Shown in pieces: positions 17,941 to 26,052 of a stretch of 64,000 nt of DNA. A model generated the notes under the pieces. The model was not told the DNA's origin. It did not search any database and was given only the letters and a program-made list of their open reading frames with translations. The stretch spans positions 183,306 through 247,305 of the forward strand of contig LCZK01000005.1 in assembly GCA_001025035.1 (NCBI GenBank), read 5' to 3'. This DNA is from Actinobacteria bacterium IMCC26207 (GTDB lineage: Bacteria; Actinomycetota; Acidimicrobiia; Acidimicrobiales; Microtrichaceae). The position numbers and the translations under genes were made by a program. How positions within the stretch are numbered: the stretch's first letter is position 1; every line of letters begins with the position of its first letter.

Positions 17941-18416
17941 GACTCATTCTGCCCCTGTTCATGATTGAGTGGTTGACGAATCGGTACGCGCATCATCGAG
18001 AAGTCTGCTGCAGCGATGATGTGGTCATCCTCGTCATACACCTTGCACTCCACCACGATCAGTTGACTACCGATGCGAACCACATCGGCTTTGGCCACAA
18101 CCTGTGCAGTTCTGGGCCGACCCAAGTACCGAACATGCATATCTGCAGTGACCAGCGATTCTTTCTCGGGGTCAAAGTCAGTTGCCCGTGCTGCGGCAAG
18201 TGCGCAGGCCAGGTCAACCATCGTTGCGATTGCACCCCCATGGAGATTGGCAGTGAACCCAAAAGCCCCGGGCAGCACTGGCATCACAACCTCTGCATGC
18301 TGTGATCCCTTCTCTGGGTAGGTCCAAGTCAGTCCCAAAAGGGTGTGAAGCGGGATCTCTCCGGCTTGTGCTCGCCGCTGTGCAGACTCTGCGCTGATGG
18401 AATTGCTATCGGACAC
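17937..18416 (-). CDS. PaaI-type hotdog-fold thioesterase
   Basis: This 159-residue protein has the hotdog signature FTANLHGGAIATMVDLACAL, where the N-x-HGG turn and following helix carry the PaaI-family catalytic Asn/Asp-type residues. The segment VTADMHVRYLGRPR forms the paired strand. Members hydrolyse acyl-CoA thioesters and often rescue CoA in aromatic or steroid catabolism. It is coupled to the ALDH gene by a 4-bp overlap. A 90-bp gap separates it from the upstream ADC-like gene. Confidence 0.85.
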   Translation of the reverse strand: MSDSNSISAESAQRRAQAGEIPLHTLLGLTWTYPEKGSQHAEVVMPVLPGAFGFTANLHGGAIATMVDLACALAAARATDFDPEKESLVTADMHVRYLGRPRTAQVVAKADVVRIGSQLIVVECKVYDEDDHIIAAADFSMMRVPIRQPLNHEQGQNES

Positions 18417-18506
18417 GGGTGATTCCTATCGGGGTGCGAAAGAAGGGGGCTGGCAGGGGGCTAACAAGAAGCTGCGGGCTTCGGCTTGCGGGAAGGTAGA
18501 AAGAGA

Positions 18507-19268
18507 TCACCGGGGGCCACCCCGGGTACCTGGCCATCGTGACCCGCCGATGGTATCTGCGAAGGGCCAGAAGGCTTCAGGATCGAGCGGGCCCTCAAGG
18601 GTGATTTCTCTTCCGGTGTGGCGATTGGTCACCAACTCGGCCGTGGCAGGGGCCAACATCGGCAACAGCTCGGTGTACGGGTCCCAAGAACTCTCTGTGA
18701 GAGTCAGCGTTCCATCAAGTGTTTCGGTGTGCGTGGTGGAGCCGTTGGTGCGAACTCGAACCACGTGCGGTGCAAAGTCATAGGAACGTTCTTTGCCGCC
18801 AACGGCTCGAGAGGATTTGATCCACCATTCGTTCTCTTCGAACTCCTCGCCAGTTGGCTCGGGGGCACCGGTGACGTTGCCCTCAAAGCGCAAGAAGGTG
18901 GTTCCCTGATGCGTGCATGAGGCGTGAATCTGATCCTCGAGTCTGAACAGCCGCACTTGGCAGGGAAACTTGGGTTGTCCGTTGGTTTCACGGCTGATGA
19001 AAATGGCAGCTTCTTGGTCGATGCCGATTCCGAGCGTGTAGTTGCCTGCAGTGCCGTTATAGGTTGCTGGAATCTTGGTACTGACTCCGAACTCGGGCTC
19101 GCCGTGCACCGGAACGCAGTAGATACTGATTTGCACTGTGGAGTTCGACGTTGGCTCAAGCCCCGGCGGCAACAGGGCAGCGATGCAGTCCGGGTCGGTC
19201 GGGTAGTTCAGCACCAATTTGGGCCAACCCGTAATGGCTGCTGGTCGAACAAGTGGCTGATCAGTCAT
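18507..19268 (-). CDS. Acetoacetate decarboxylase-superfamily protein
   Basis: This 253-residue protein resembles the ADC fold. The Schiff-base Lys is K100 in RETNGQPKFP, matching the G-[QE]-P-K segment that carries the catalytic Lys of acetoacetate decarboxylase. An N-terminal strand (LNYPTDPDCIAALLPPGLEP) matches the family opening. Superfamily members decarboxylate beta-keto acids or catalyse aldol/dehydration chemistry. It overlaps the end of the TetR gene by 8 bp and is probably the second gene of this operon. The exact reaction is unknown. Confidence 0.75.
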   Translation of the reverse strand: MTDQPLVRPAAITGWPKLVLNYPTDPDCIAALLPPGLEPTSNSTVQISIYCVPVHGEPEFGVSTKIPATYNGTAGNYTLGIGIDQEAAIFISRETNGQPKFPCQVRLFRLEDQIHASCTHQGTTFLRFEGNVTGAPEPTGEEFEENEWWIKSSRAVGGKERSYDFAPHVVRVRTNGSTTHTETLDGTLTLTESSWDPYTELLPMLAPATAELVTNRHTGREITLEGPLDPEAFWPFADTIGGSRWPGTRGGPR

Positions 19269-20001
19269 GGGTTGCTCTCTTGCTGGGTCGCTGTTTGCTG
19301 GGTCGCTGTTTACTCGGGCTCGGCTCGGCCGTGATGAAGTGAAGGATCAGCGCTCGAATGCTCTGTTGAAACAACAAAAAGACATCGGGTGGTTCGCACA
19401 GCGCCTGCGTGGTTTCGGCGTTGATCTGCTCATCGATGACCTCGGACCACAGCTCCGAGGAACGGTACTCGGCTGAAATGCTCGCCTCGTTGCGAAAGGC
19501 CACTACCAAGAATCCTGCAGTGCACATCAGGATTGCGCGCAGGGCATCTCGCAGAGCTGCTCCGCTCAGCCCAGCAGCCTGCAACTCCCGCGCCAAGGCC
19601 AACTCAAGGGGCATCGCGAGCAACGAAGTGGCGCCTACCTGATGGGCCAGTGCGGTGACGTTCCGGTGATCTAACGCACTGCTCCAAATGTGTTCGCTCA
19701 CCGATTGAATACGATCAGCCGGATTCTGGCCCTGAATCATAATCTCCGCTTGCTGCGCGGACGAATGTCGAATGAGCGCCAGGATCAAATCATCTCGGCC
19801 ACCAACATGGTGATAGATGGTGGTGGTGGTCACCCCGAGTTCGGCAGCCAGCTTGCGCATGCTCAGCGCCTCGGCGCCGCGAGTCTCGACGAGTTGTAGA
19901 GCAGCCACCACGACATCCTCGTAATCCAGCCCAGCGCGCTTTGCTGTGCCCGTGGCTTGACTCTGAGGCTTAGTAGTTGCTGCGGCAGCAGTGGTGGTCA
20001 C
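19261..20001 (-). CDS. TetR-family transcriptional regulator
   Basis: This 246-residue protein has an N-terminal TetR helix-turn-helix (about residues 27-75, with MRKLAAELGVTTTTIYHHV as the recognition region). A larger ligand-binding C-terminal domain follows. The extreme C-terminus repeats SKQRP/SKRAT from a short tandem DNA repeat. The start is GTG. It leads the minus-strand catabolic operon and is divergent from the amidohydrolase gene, so it probably controls both and is autoregulated. The 12-bp direct repeats at 20068-20100 are candidate operators. Confidence 0.88.
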   Translation of the reverse strand: MTTTAAAATTKPQSQATGTAKRAGLDYEDVVVAALQLVETRGAEALSMRKLAAELGVTTTTIYHHVGGRDDLILALIRHSSAQQAEIMIQGQNPADRIQSVSEHIWSSALDHRNVTALAHQVGATSLLAMPLELALARELQAAGLSGAALRDALRAILMCTAGFLVVAFRNEASISAEYRSSELWSEVIDEQINAETTQALCEPPDVFLLFQQSIRALILHFITAEPSPSKQRPSKQRPSKRATHD

Positions 20002-20067
20002 GTAGTGAAGCTTTTCTGTAAATGGGTTACGAGAAGGACAGGGTTGCCATGCGGGCGGGGTTCTGTA

Positions 20068-20100
20068 ACAGTGTGCAAGAATACTAGGACAGTGTGCAAG
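20068..20100. promoter_or_regulatory. 12-bp direct repeat with 21-bp period (candidate operator)
   Basis: ACAGTGTGCAAG occurs perfectly at 20068-20079 and 20089-20100. The copies start 21 bp apart, two helical turns, placing both on one DNA face. The site is 60 bp before the amidohydrolase ATG and 67 bp before the divergent TetR start. TetR proteins more often bind palindromes, so another regulator is also possible. Confidence 0.5.
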
Positions 20101-20159
20101 TAATTGCCTGCAATCTGCCCAGACCTACAAAGTGGCCAGTACAAGTTGGAGGAACTGAT

Positions 20160-21446
20160 ATGCCCAACCCGCTCGAGGGTGTCGATACAAGCAACGACCC
20201 ATATGTGATTGTCTCCTCGGATACTCACGCCGGCCTGCAGGTTGGCGAGTACCGGGAGTACTTGGACTCACAGTTTCACCCCCAGTTTGATGAGTGGGTA
20301 CTTGAGCGCCATAACCATCGTCGACTCGTAGAAGAGATGAATGGCGAGTACGTCGCGAAGTGGGAGGGCGAAAATGAAGAGGGCCTGCGCGGTGCGTTTG
20401 ATCCGGTGATTCGCGATAAAGCTCTGGATGCTGATGGCATTGCCGGCGAAGTGATCTTTGCCGATGGCGATTCTGTCACTGGCCAAGAGTCACCACCCTT
20501 TGGTGCTGGTCTTGCAGCGGGGCAGATCACCGACCCGGCGCTGGCGTTTGCGGGAGCTCGTGCCCATAACCGCTGGCTCGAAGAGTTCTGTGCCACTAAT
20601 CCAAACCGGCGAGCTGGGGTTGCCCTCGTGCCGATCATTCATGACATCGAAGAATCGGTCAAAGAGATTCAGGCGCTAGCAGGTAAGCCCGGCATCAAGG
20701 GGATCATGGTGCCGACCATGTGGCACGACAAGCCCTCCTATGGTCACCCTTGTTATGACCCGATTTGGGCTGCATGTGCAGATGCTGGCTTGGTAGTGCA
20801 TACGCACTCTGGTGAGGGGGATTGGGATAGCTACAACGAAAACATTGCGCAGTTCGTTCTAGAGGTTCCGTTCTGGACGCATCGGATTTTGTGGCAGCTG
20901 TTGTTGTCAGGAAAGTTCGACAAGTTCCCTGGCCTTCGCTACGCCGTAGTGGAGTGCGGCTCGTATTGGTTGGGTGACCTTCTGTGGAAGGCCGACACAA
21001 CCTTCGGGGCAAACGGCAAGGTCAAGAAACTCAACTCCCGCACCAAAGGCCTGATGAAGCGCCTGCCATCTGAGTACCTCGGCGACAACGTCTTTATTGG
21101 CGCATCCACCATGAGCCGTGAAGAGATTCGACGCAGGCATGTGAACGGCATTGACGCACTCATGTGGGGGACTGATTACCCGCATCCCGAAGGCTCTTGG
21201 CCGCACACGGTAGAACGCCTCGAAACTGACTTCCAGAAGGTATCGATCGAAGACACCAGGTTGCTACTAGGACTCAATGCAGTGAAGTGTTACAACCTTG
21301 ACCTAGCTGCGCTGACCAAGATTGCTCAAGAGGTTGGACCGACTCCAGAGAAGCTCAATCAGGATCCCACCTTGCGCACGGCCCCGGGTGCCATCCGTGA
21401 AGCCCGCTGGTGGTTCGATGACTACGGCATGCAATGGCCTAGCTGA
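20160..21446 (+). CDS. Amidohydrolase family 2 protein (metal-dependent hydrolase/decarboxylase)
   Basis: This 428-residue protein has the TIM-barrel amidohydrolase-2 pattern. Its N-terminal strand is YVIVSSDTHAG, with a metal-site Asp-x-His in place of the usual HxH. A central VVHTHSGEGDW carries further His ligands, and the C-terminal catalytic Asp is in WGTDYPHPEGSW. Related proteins include ACMSD-like decarboxylases and hydrolases of ring-opened products. The frame opens earlier, but TTGGAGGAA at 20146-20154 selects ATG 20160. It is followed 2 bp later by an SDR gene, so the two are cotranscribed. Confidence 0.87.
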   Translation: MPNPLEGVDTSNDPYVIVSSDTHAGLQVGEYREYLDSQFHPQFDEWVLERHNHRRLVEEMNGEYVAKWEGENEEGLRGAFDPVIRDKALDADGIAGEVIFADGDSVTGQESPPFGAGLAAGQITDPALAFAGARAHNRWLEEFCATNPNRRAGVALVPIIHDIEESVKEIQALAGKPGIKGIMVPTMWHDKPSYGHPCYDPIWAACADAGLVVHTHSGEGDWDSYNENIAQFVLEVPFWTHRILWQLLLSGKFDKFPGLRYAVVECGSYWLGDLLWKADTTFGANGKVKKLNSRTKGLMKRLPSEYLGDNVFIGASTMSREEIRRRHVNGIDALMWGTDYPHPEGSWPHTVERLETDFQKVSIEDTRLLLGLNAVKCYNLDLAALTKIAQEVGPTPEKLNQDPTLRTAPGAIREARWWFDDYGMQWPS

Positions 21447-21448
21447 TC

Positions 21449-22351
21449 ATGACGACTCAACTTGAAGAACTTCAGATTGATGGCGCAGTCGCAGTGGTTA
21501 CTGGTGGTGCAAATGGCATTGGTAAGGCCATTGTCAGAGCGCTGCTCGGTGCGAATGCGACCGTGGTCATCGCCGATATTGAACAGGCTGTTTTATCTGC
21601 CACGGTTGCCGAACTCTCTCCCTTGGGCGCAGTAACTGGCATCCGAACCGACGTGACCGATGAGGCCTCGGTAGCTGCCTTATCTGATCAAGTCTTTGAA
21701 CAATTTGGCCGCTGCAACTTGTTGTTCCTGAATGCCGGGGTGACCTCGGGTGGTGGGGGACTGCCATGGGAGCAAGAGCCAAACGACTGGCGCTGGTGCT
21801 TTGGGGTCAACGTGTTTGGCACCGGTATCTGTAGCTCTGTCTTTATTCCCCGCATGATCGAGTCGGCGCAGCCAGGGCAGATCATTGTGACCTCATCCAA
21901 AGATGGTGGGGTTGCACCCGTACCAACGGCATCGATCTATGCGGCATCGAAGGCTGCGCTGACCTGCTTTGCCGAGTCGCTGGATCACAACCTGATCAAC
22001 AACAACACGGCTCTGCGAGCCTCGGTGTTTTATCCATCAGGTGGGCTGCTCGATACGGGGTTGTACTCGGCTGCTAGAAATCGTCCCGAGCATCTGCAGC
22101 GTCAGGGCGCAGGGACTGGGCGAGGAAGCATGAGCTTTGATGAACTCGTGGCTCGTGTGGCGAAAGCAACGGGCAAGGATCCTGCAGTGGCTGACCTAGA
22201 CGAGTTGGCTGAATTTGTGGTCGAGGGTGTGCGCAAGCGCAGGTTCATAATTGCTCGAGATTTGGATGCCACCGCCGAGCTGCTACACCAGCGTGCTGAC
22301 GCAATCGGCCGAGGCGAGTTGCCTCCCCAGCACGGGCTAGTTCTGGGCTAG
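21449..22351 (+). CDS. Short-chain dehydrogenase/reductase
   Basis: This 300-residue classical SDR has the cofactor motif VTGGANGIGKAIV, the structural LNAG (FLNAGVTSGGG), the catalytic Ser in TSSKDGG and the Tyr/Lys pair in IYAASKAALTC. Asp after the second strand (VVIADIE) favours NAD+ over NADP+. It starts 2 bp after the amidohydrolase stop. In the cluster it probably interconverts an alcohol and a ketone. It ends 6 bp from the convergent second TetR gene. Confidence 0.92.
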   Translation: MTTQLEELQIDGAVAVVTGGANGIGKAIVRALLGANATVVIADIEQAVLSATVAELSPLGAVTGIRTDVTDEASVAALSDQVFEQFGRCNLLFLNAGVTSGGGGLPWEQEPNDWRWCFGVNVFGTGICSSVFIPRMIESAQPGQIIVTSSKDGGVAPVPTASIYAASKAALTCFAESLDHNLINNNTALRASVFYPSGGLLDTGLYSAARNRPEHLQRQGAGTGRGSMSFDELVARVAKATGKDPAVADLDELAEFVVEGVRKRRFIIARDLDATAELLHQRADAIGRGELPPQHGLVLG

Positions 22352-22357
22352 CGCTGG

Positions 22358-23041
22358 TTAGTCGCGAGGTGATGTCGGCCTGAGTGCGGCAGCGAAAACT
22401 GCTGCGACCTCGGTTGCGTAACCCGTAGTAGCAGTGCTGCCGAGCTGCACCACGGACATCAGCAACGCCAACATGATCGCAACGATTCCGTTTGCCATGA
22501 CGAGCGGGTCGACATCGGGTCGTATGGTCCCTGCAGTTTGCTCGGATTGCAATCGTGTAGCGCATGCCGCTCGCAACTCTTTGAGCGCCGGAATCTCTAG
22601 GACTCGATCAGTTGCCTCGGGCTCTAAGCCGGCGAGGAGTCGCCGTGACAACGGGTGCTGCTCGGCCGTGGCAACCAGGGTGAAAAACAGGCGCTGCTGC
22701 CAGTCGGCCTCGGGTTGCTTCCGGCTGCTTTGTGAATCGGTCACGAAAGCAAGGCCTTCTTGGATGTGAGCGGCAACGTCTTGGTCTACTGCTGCCAGAA
22801 ACAGCGCCTCTTTATTTTTGAAGTAGGCAAACGCAATCGTTCCACCCAATCCGGCATCACGAGCAATATCTGCAACCGAGGTTGAGCGGTAGCCGCTTTG
22901 TGCGAAGCGAAGCACGGCTGCATCAAGGATTGCCTGGCGAGTCTGTTCGCCTTTGCGTGTCTGAGACTCAAGAACTGGTGAAGGCACGGATTCGTTTCTA
23001 GCATAAAAATTGAGTAATTGACGAAAGTACTCAAATCGCAT
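22358..23041 (-). CDS. TetR-family regulator, divergent from the EthA-like gene
   Basis: This TetR protein has the helix-turn-helix RFAQSGYRSTSVADIARDAGL followed by IAFAYFKNKEALF, and a C-terminal ligand domain. The start is uncertain. ATG 23041 gives 227 residues, but this would place the inverted repeat at 23010-23034 within its coding region. GTG 22987 would put the repeat upstream. Divergent pairing with an EthA-type monooxygenase matches the mycobacterial ethA-ethR arrangement, so it is probably that gene's repressor. Sequence similarity to EthR itself is not evident beyond the TetR fold. Confidence 0.85.
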   Translation of the reverse strand: MRFEYFRQLLNFYARNESVPSPVLESQTRKGEQTRQAILDAAVLRFAQSGYRSTSVADIARDAGLGGTIAFAYFKNKEALFLAAVDQDVAAHIQEGLAFVTDSQSSRKQPEADWQQRLFFTLVATAEQHPLSRRLLAGLEPEATDRVLEIPALKELRAACATRLQSEQTAGTIRPDVDPLVMANGIVAIMLALLMSVVQLGSTATTGYATEVAAVFAAALRPTSPRD

Positions 23042-23046
23042 AGCTT
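23010..23046 (+). promoter_or_regulatory. Putative promoter with overlapping inverted repeat for the ethA-like gene
   Basis: TTGAGTA (23010-23016) and TACTCAA (23028-23034) are perfect 7-bp inverted arms around an 11-bp centre. Inside lies TTGACG (23018-23023), which with a 17-bp spacer reaches TAGCTT (23041-23046), a fair -35/-10 pair firing toward the monooxygenase. A repressor on the repeat would cover the -35. The adjacent TetR is the likely ligand-responsive repressor. Confidence 0.45.
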
Positions 23047-23113
23047 TTGGAATCTGCGGAGTTGCTCCCTTCTGGGAGTCTCTGCCCATTTCACTAGCGA
23101 AGGCTCGGACACT

Positions 23114-24652
23114 ATGGAAACTCTTGACGCTCAAGACCCCCACAAGCCTGCGGAACACCTTGATGTTTTGATCGTCGGTGCTGGCCTATCGGGAATCAGC
23201 GCGGCGCACTTTGTGAAGACCGAGTGCCCGTGGGCGAGCTACGCACTCTTTGAGGCAAGAGATTCAATCGGGGGAACCTGGGACTTGTTCCGCTACCCGG
23301 GAATCCGCTCCGACTCAGACATGTTCACGCTTGGATTCTCGTTCCGACCTTGGCAAGGCGAAAAGTCCATTGCTGATGGCGAATCAATCCTGCAGTACAT
23401 CAAAGACACAGCTGCCGAGGAGGGAATTGATCGTAAAATTCGGTTTGGGCACAAAATCATTTCTGCTGGTTGGTCCTCGGCAGACTCGCTCTGGCGGATC
23501 ACTGCAGAACGAAGCAGTAGCGGCGAACAATTTGAACTCACTGCAGGCTTCTTGTACTCCTGCACGGGCTACTACCGATACGACCATGGCTATCAGCCAG
23601 AGTTTGCAGGCCTTGCGGACTTTCAGGGCGAAGTCATTCACCCCCAGCAGTGGCCAGAGGACTTGGACTACGCAGACAAGAACGTTGTTGTAATCGGCAG
23701 CGGAGCGACAGCAGTAACGCTGGTGCCCTCACTGGCTCGCACGGCCAAACACGTCACCATGTTGCAGCGTTCGCCAACGTATATCGCAACCCTTCCCGCC
23801 AAGAATCCGATTGCCAATTCACTGCGTAAATATCTGCCTAAAAAGCTATCTGGGCCAACCATCCGCTGGATGCTCGCGCTGCAGACGCAAGCCTTTTACA
23901 CACTCAGTAAACGTCGCCCGGAATTTGTTAAGAAGACGCTTCTGAAAGAAGTAACGAAGCGTTTGCCCGAGGGCTACGACGTAGATAAAAATTTCACCCC
24001 GAGCTACAACCCCTGGGATCAACGAGTCTGTGTGGTTCCTAACGGCGACCTCTTCAAGGCAATGCGGGCGGGTTCGGCCGAAGTGGTGACTGACACGATT
24101 GATACCTTCACCAAGCAGGGAGTCCTGCTGAACTCGGGCACTGAACTGCCAGCAGACATCGTTGTTACGGCAACTGGCCTTGAGCTGCTGTTCCTAGGAG
24201 GAATCGAACTATCCGTAGATGGCGAGCAAGTCGATATCGGGAGCAAGCTCACCTATAAGGGCATGATGCTTGAAGGCGTTCCCAATCTAGGGGTTGCGAT
24301 TGGCTACACCAATGCCTCATGGACACTGAAATGTGAATTGACCTGCGCCTATCTCTGCCGACTCCTGAACCGCATGCATGATGACGGCTACTCACAGTGC
24401 ACGCCCAAAAATTCCGATGGGGCAATGGCACCCGAGCCGCTCTTAGACCTGACCTCTGGCTATGTGCAACGTTCGGCAGCGCTCCTACCCAAGCAGGGCT
24501 CCCGCTTTCCGTGGAAGGTGTATCAGAGCTACGTGCGCGACTACCCCTCGCTCAAGTTCTCTAAATTAGATGACGGGGCCATGCAGTTTTCTGGATCGAA
24601 AAAGTTCGGTGAGACGGTCTCCACGCCGACCAAAACGGGAGCATCACGATGA
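23114..24652 (+). CDS. ethA: EthA/MymA-type Baeyer-Villiger flavin monooxygenase
   Basis: This 512-residue FAD/NADPH enzyme inserts oxygen next to a carbonyl or oxidises a heteroatom. It has an FAD Rossmann motif LIVGAGLSGISAA, a second NADPH motif VVVIGSGATAVTLV, and the BVMO fingerprint FxGxxxHxxxWP as FQGEVIHPQQWP (residues 170-181). Long stretches (WDLFRYPGIRSDSDM, AYKGMML, YTNASWTLK) match mycobacterial EthA, from memory. ATG 23114 precedes the conserved start. It is coupled by a 4-bp overlap to a SadH-like SDR, reminiscent of the mycobacterial MymA operon. Confidence 0.85.
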   Translation: METLDAQDPHKPAEHLDVLIVGAGLSGISAAHFVKTECPWASYALFEARDSIGGTWDLFRYPGIRSDSDMFTLGFSFRPWQGEKSIADGESILQYIKDTAAEEGIDRKIRFGHKIISAGWSSADSLWRITAERSSSGEQFELTAGFLYSCTGYYRYDHGYQPEFAGLADFQGEVIHPQQWPEDLDYADKNVVVIGSGATAVTLVPSLARTAKHVTMLQRSPTYIATLPAKNPIANSLRKYLPKKLSGPTIRWMLALQTQAFYTLSKRRPEFVKKTLLKEVTKRLPEGYDVDKNFTPSYNPWDQRVCVVPNGDLFKAMRAGSAEVVTDTIDTFTKQGVLLNSGTELPADIVVTATGLELLFLGGIELSVDGEQVDIGSKLTYKGMMLEGVPNLGVAIGYTNASWTLKCELTCAYLCRLLNRMHDDGYSQCTPKNSDGAMAPEPLLDLTSGYVQRSAALLPKQGSRFPWKVYQSYVRDYPSLKFSKLDDGAMQFSGSKKFGETVSTPTKTGASR

Positions 24653-25512
24653 GTTTCAGGTTTGCAGGAAGCGTGGTGGCAATCACCGGTGCCGGTTCTG
24701 GAATCGGACGCGCTTTGGCTCAGGATCTTTCAAGCCGGGGAGCGAACCTGTCCTTGGCAGACATTGACTCCGATGGCCTAGCCGAAACAGTTCTGCTGAT
24801 CGAAGCCAACTCGACGAGCACGTTGAACACCAAGGTCACCGCAACTGTTCTCGATGTCTCAGATAGAGATGCCGTCGAAGCTTGGGCCGCGCAAGTTGTC
24901 GAGGAACACGGCAAGGTCAACATGATCATCAACAACGCGGGCGTAGCGCTGAGCGCGACCGTTGCAGCGATGTCCTATGAGGACTTTGAGTGGTTGATGA
25001 ACATCAACTTTTGGGGAGTTGTGTACGGAACGAAAGCCTTCTTGCCGTATCTGAAGGAGTCGGGTGCTGGCCATGTGGTCAACATCTCGAGTGTGTTTGG
25101 CCTTGTGAGCATTCCCACACAGTCGGCCTATAACGCAGCCAAGTTTGGTGTGTGCGGTTTTACTGACGCACTGCGCATGGAACTCGAGATTGAGCAATCG
25201 GGAGTCTCGAGCACCACGGTGCACCCAGGGGGAATTCGTACGAACATTGCGCGAAACGCTCGCACCGACCTGTCGGTGCTCTCGATCGCGGGGTCGGCCA
25301 AGGACTTAGCCGATAATTTTGATCGCCTAACGCTGACCACCCCCGAAAAAGCGGCGGGTCAGATCCTGAAAGCAGTAGAAAGAAACCGGCGGCGTGTCCT
25401 CGTTGGTCCGGACGCAAAAGTCTTTGACTTGGTTTCACGCTTGCCCGCGCCGCTGTATCAGCGAGTGCTTGTTGCCGGGTCGAAACGCTCTTGGATTGGC
25501 AAGAAGAAGTAG
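24649..25512 (+). CDS. SadH-like short-chain dehydrogenase
   Basis: This 287-residue SDR has the cofactor motif ITGAGSGIGRALA, NNAGVAL, Ser in NISSVFGLVSIP and the catalytic pair in SAYNAAKFGVCGFTDALR. Asp in LSLADIDSDG suggests NAD(H). The sequence through HPGGIRTNIARNA and the C-terminal RVLVGPDAKVFDLVSRL closely recalls the SadH (Rv3085) type beside mymA in mycobacteria. The ATGA overlap with the monooxygenase shows translational coupling. A plausible sequence is alcohol to ketone (this enzyme) and ketone to ester (the monooxygenase). Confidence 0.88.
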   Translation: MSFRFAGSVVAITGAGSGIGRALAQDLSSRGANLSLADIDSDGLAETVLLIEANSTSTLNTKVTATVLDVSDRDAVEAWAAQVVEEHGKVNMIINNAGVALSATVAAMSYEDFEWLMNINFWGVVYGTKAFLPYLKESGAGHVVNISSVFGLVSIPTQSAYNAAKFGVCGFTDALRMELEIEQSGVSSTTVHPGGIRTNIARNARTDLSVLSIAGSAKDLADNFDRLTLTTPEKAAGQILKAVERNRRRVLVGPDAKVFDLVSRLPAPLYQRVLVAGSKRSWIGKKK

Positions 25513-25542
25513 ACCGGCGGCAGAACCGCAGGGCTCGAACGC

Positions 25543-25956
25543 TTACTGAGCGTGTTCGTGTTCGAGCGGCAGATTGAGCCGTGCAACGGTTTCTTTGTCG
25601 AAGTCGAACTGAATCAGAACTGCAGTCTCATCGCCGATCACCGTTGCATCATGACCGGGATGAATCACGACTGCCTGCGGTGCAATCAAGTCAATGCAGC
25701 ACCCGTCGGGGTACTCAATGCGCATATGGCCCTCTGCAAGAAACCCCACATGAGCGTGCATGCACAGGTCGGTTCCGACAATGGGCTTGAGGTTGGTGGA
25801 CCACTTGTAGCCGGCCGGGTACACCACACGCTTGATGTGCGCATCGCCTGCAGAGAAGATGTCTTCGGAGACTCCTCCGACCTCTCTGCGCACAGCGCCT
25901 CCGATTGGTGGAATCAGTCTTGCTTCTGAATTGGTGTTGGGCTGCTCAGTGCTCAT
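25543..25956 (-). CDS. Cupin-domain protein
   Basis: This 137-residue protein is a single cupin barrel. It has a DLCMHAHVGFLAEGHMRI metal-motif region with three His and a Glu, and PQAVVIHPGHDATVIGDE as the second motif. The frame opens upstream to 26022, but ATG 25956 (MSTEQPNTNSEA) is the natural start because the longer N-terminus is basic and unlike a cupin. It is convergent with the SadH-like gene and lies just downstream of egtB. Ligand unknown. Confidence 0.75.
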   Translation of the reverse strand: MSTEQPNTNSEARLIPPIGGAVRREVGGVSEDIFSAGDAHIKRVVYPAGYKWSTNLKPIVGTDLCMHAHVGFLAEGHMRIEYPDGCCIDLIAPQAVVIHPGHDATVIGDETAVLIQFDFDKETVARLNLPLEHEHAQ

Positions 25957-26052
25957 CGCCACAGAATAGAACCTTGGTCGATGCGACTGTGCGCCAAGGG
26001 TGCATCTAAATCTGAACGGCACCCATAGCCGCTCCTACAGACTCAGTTGGGC

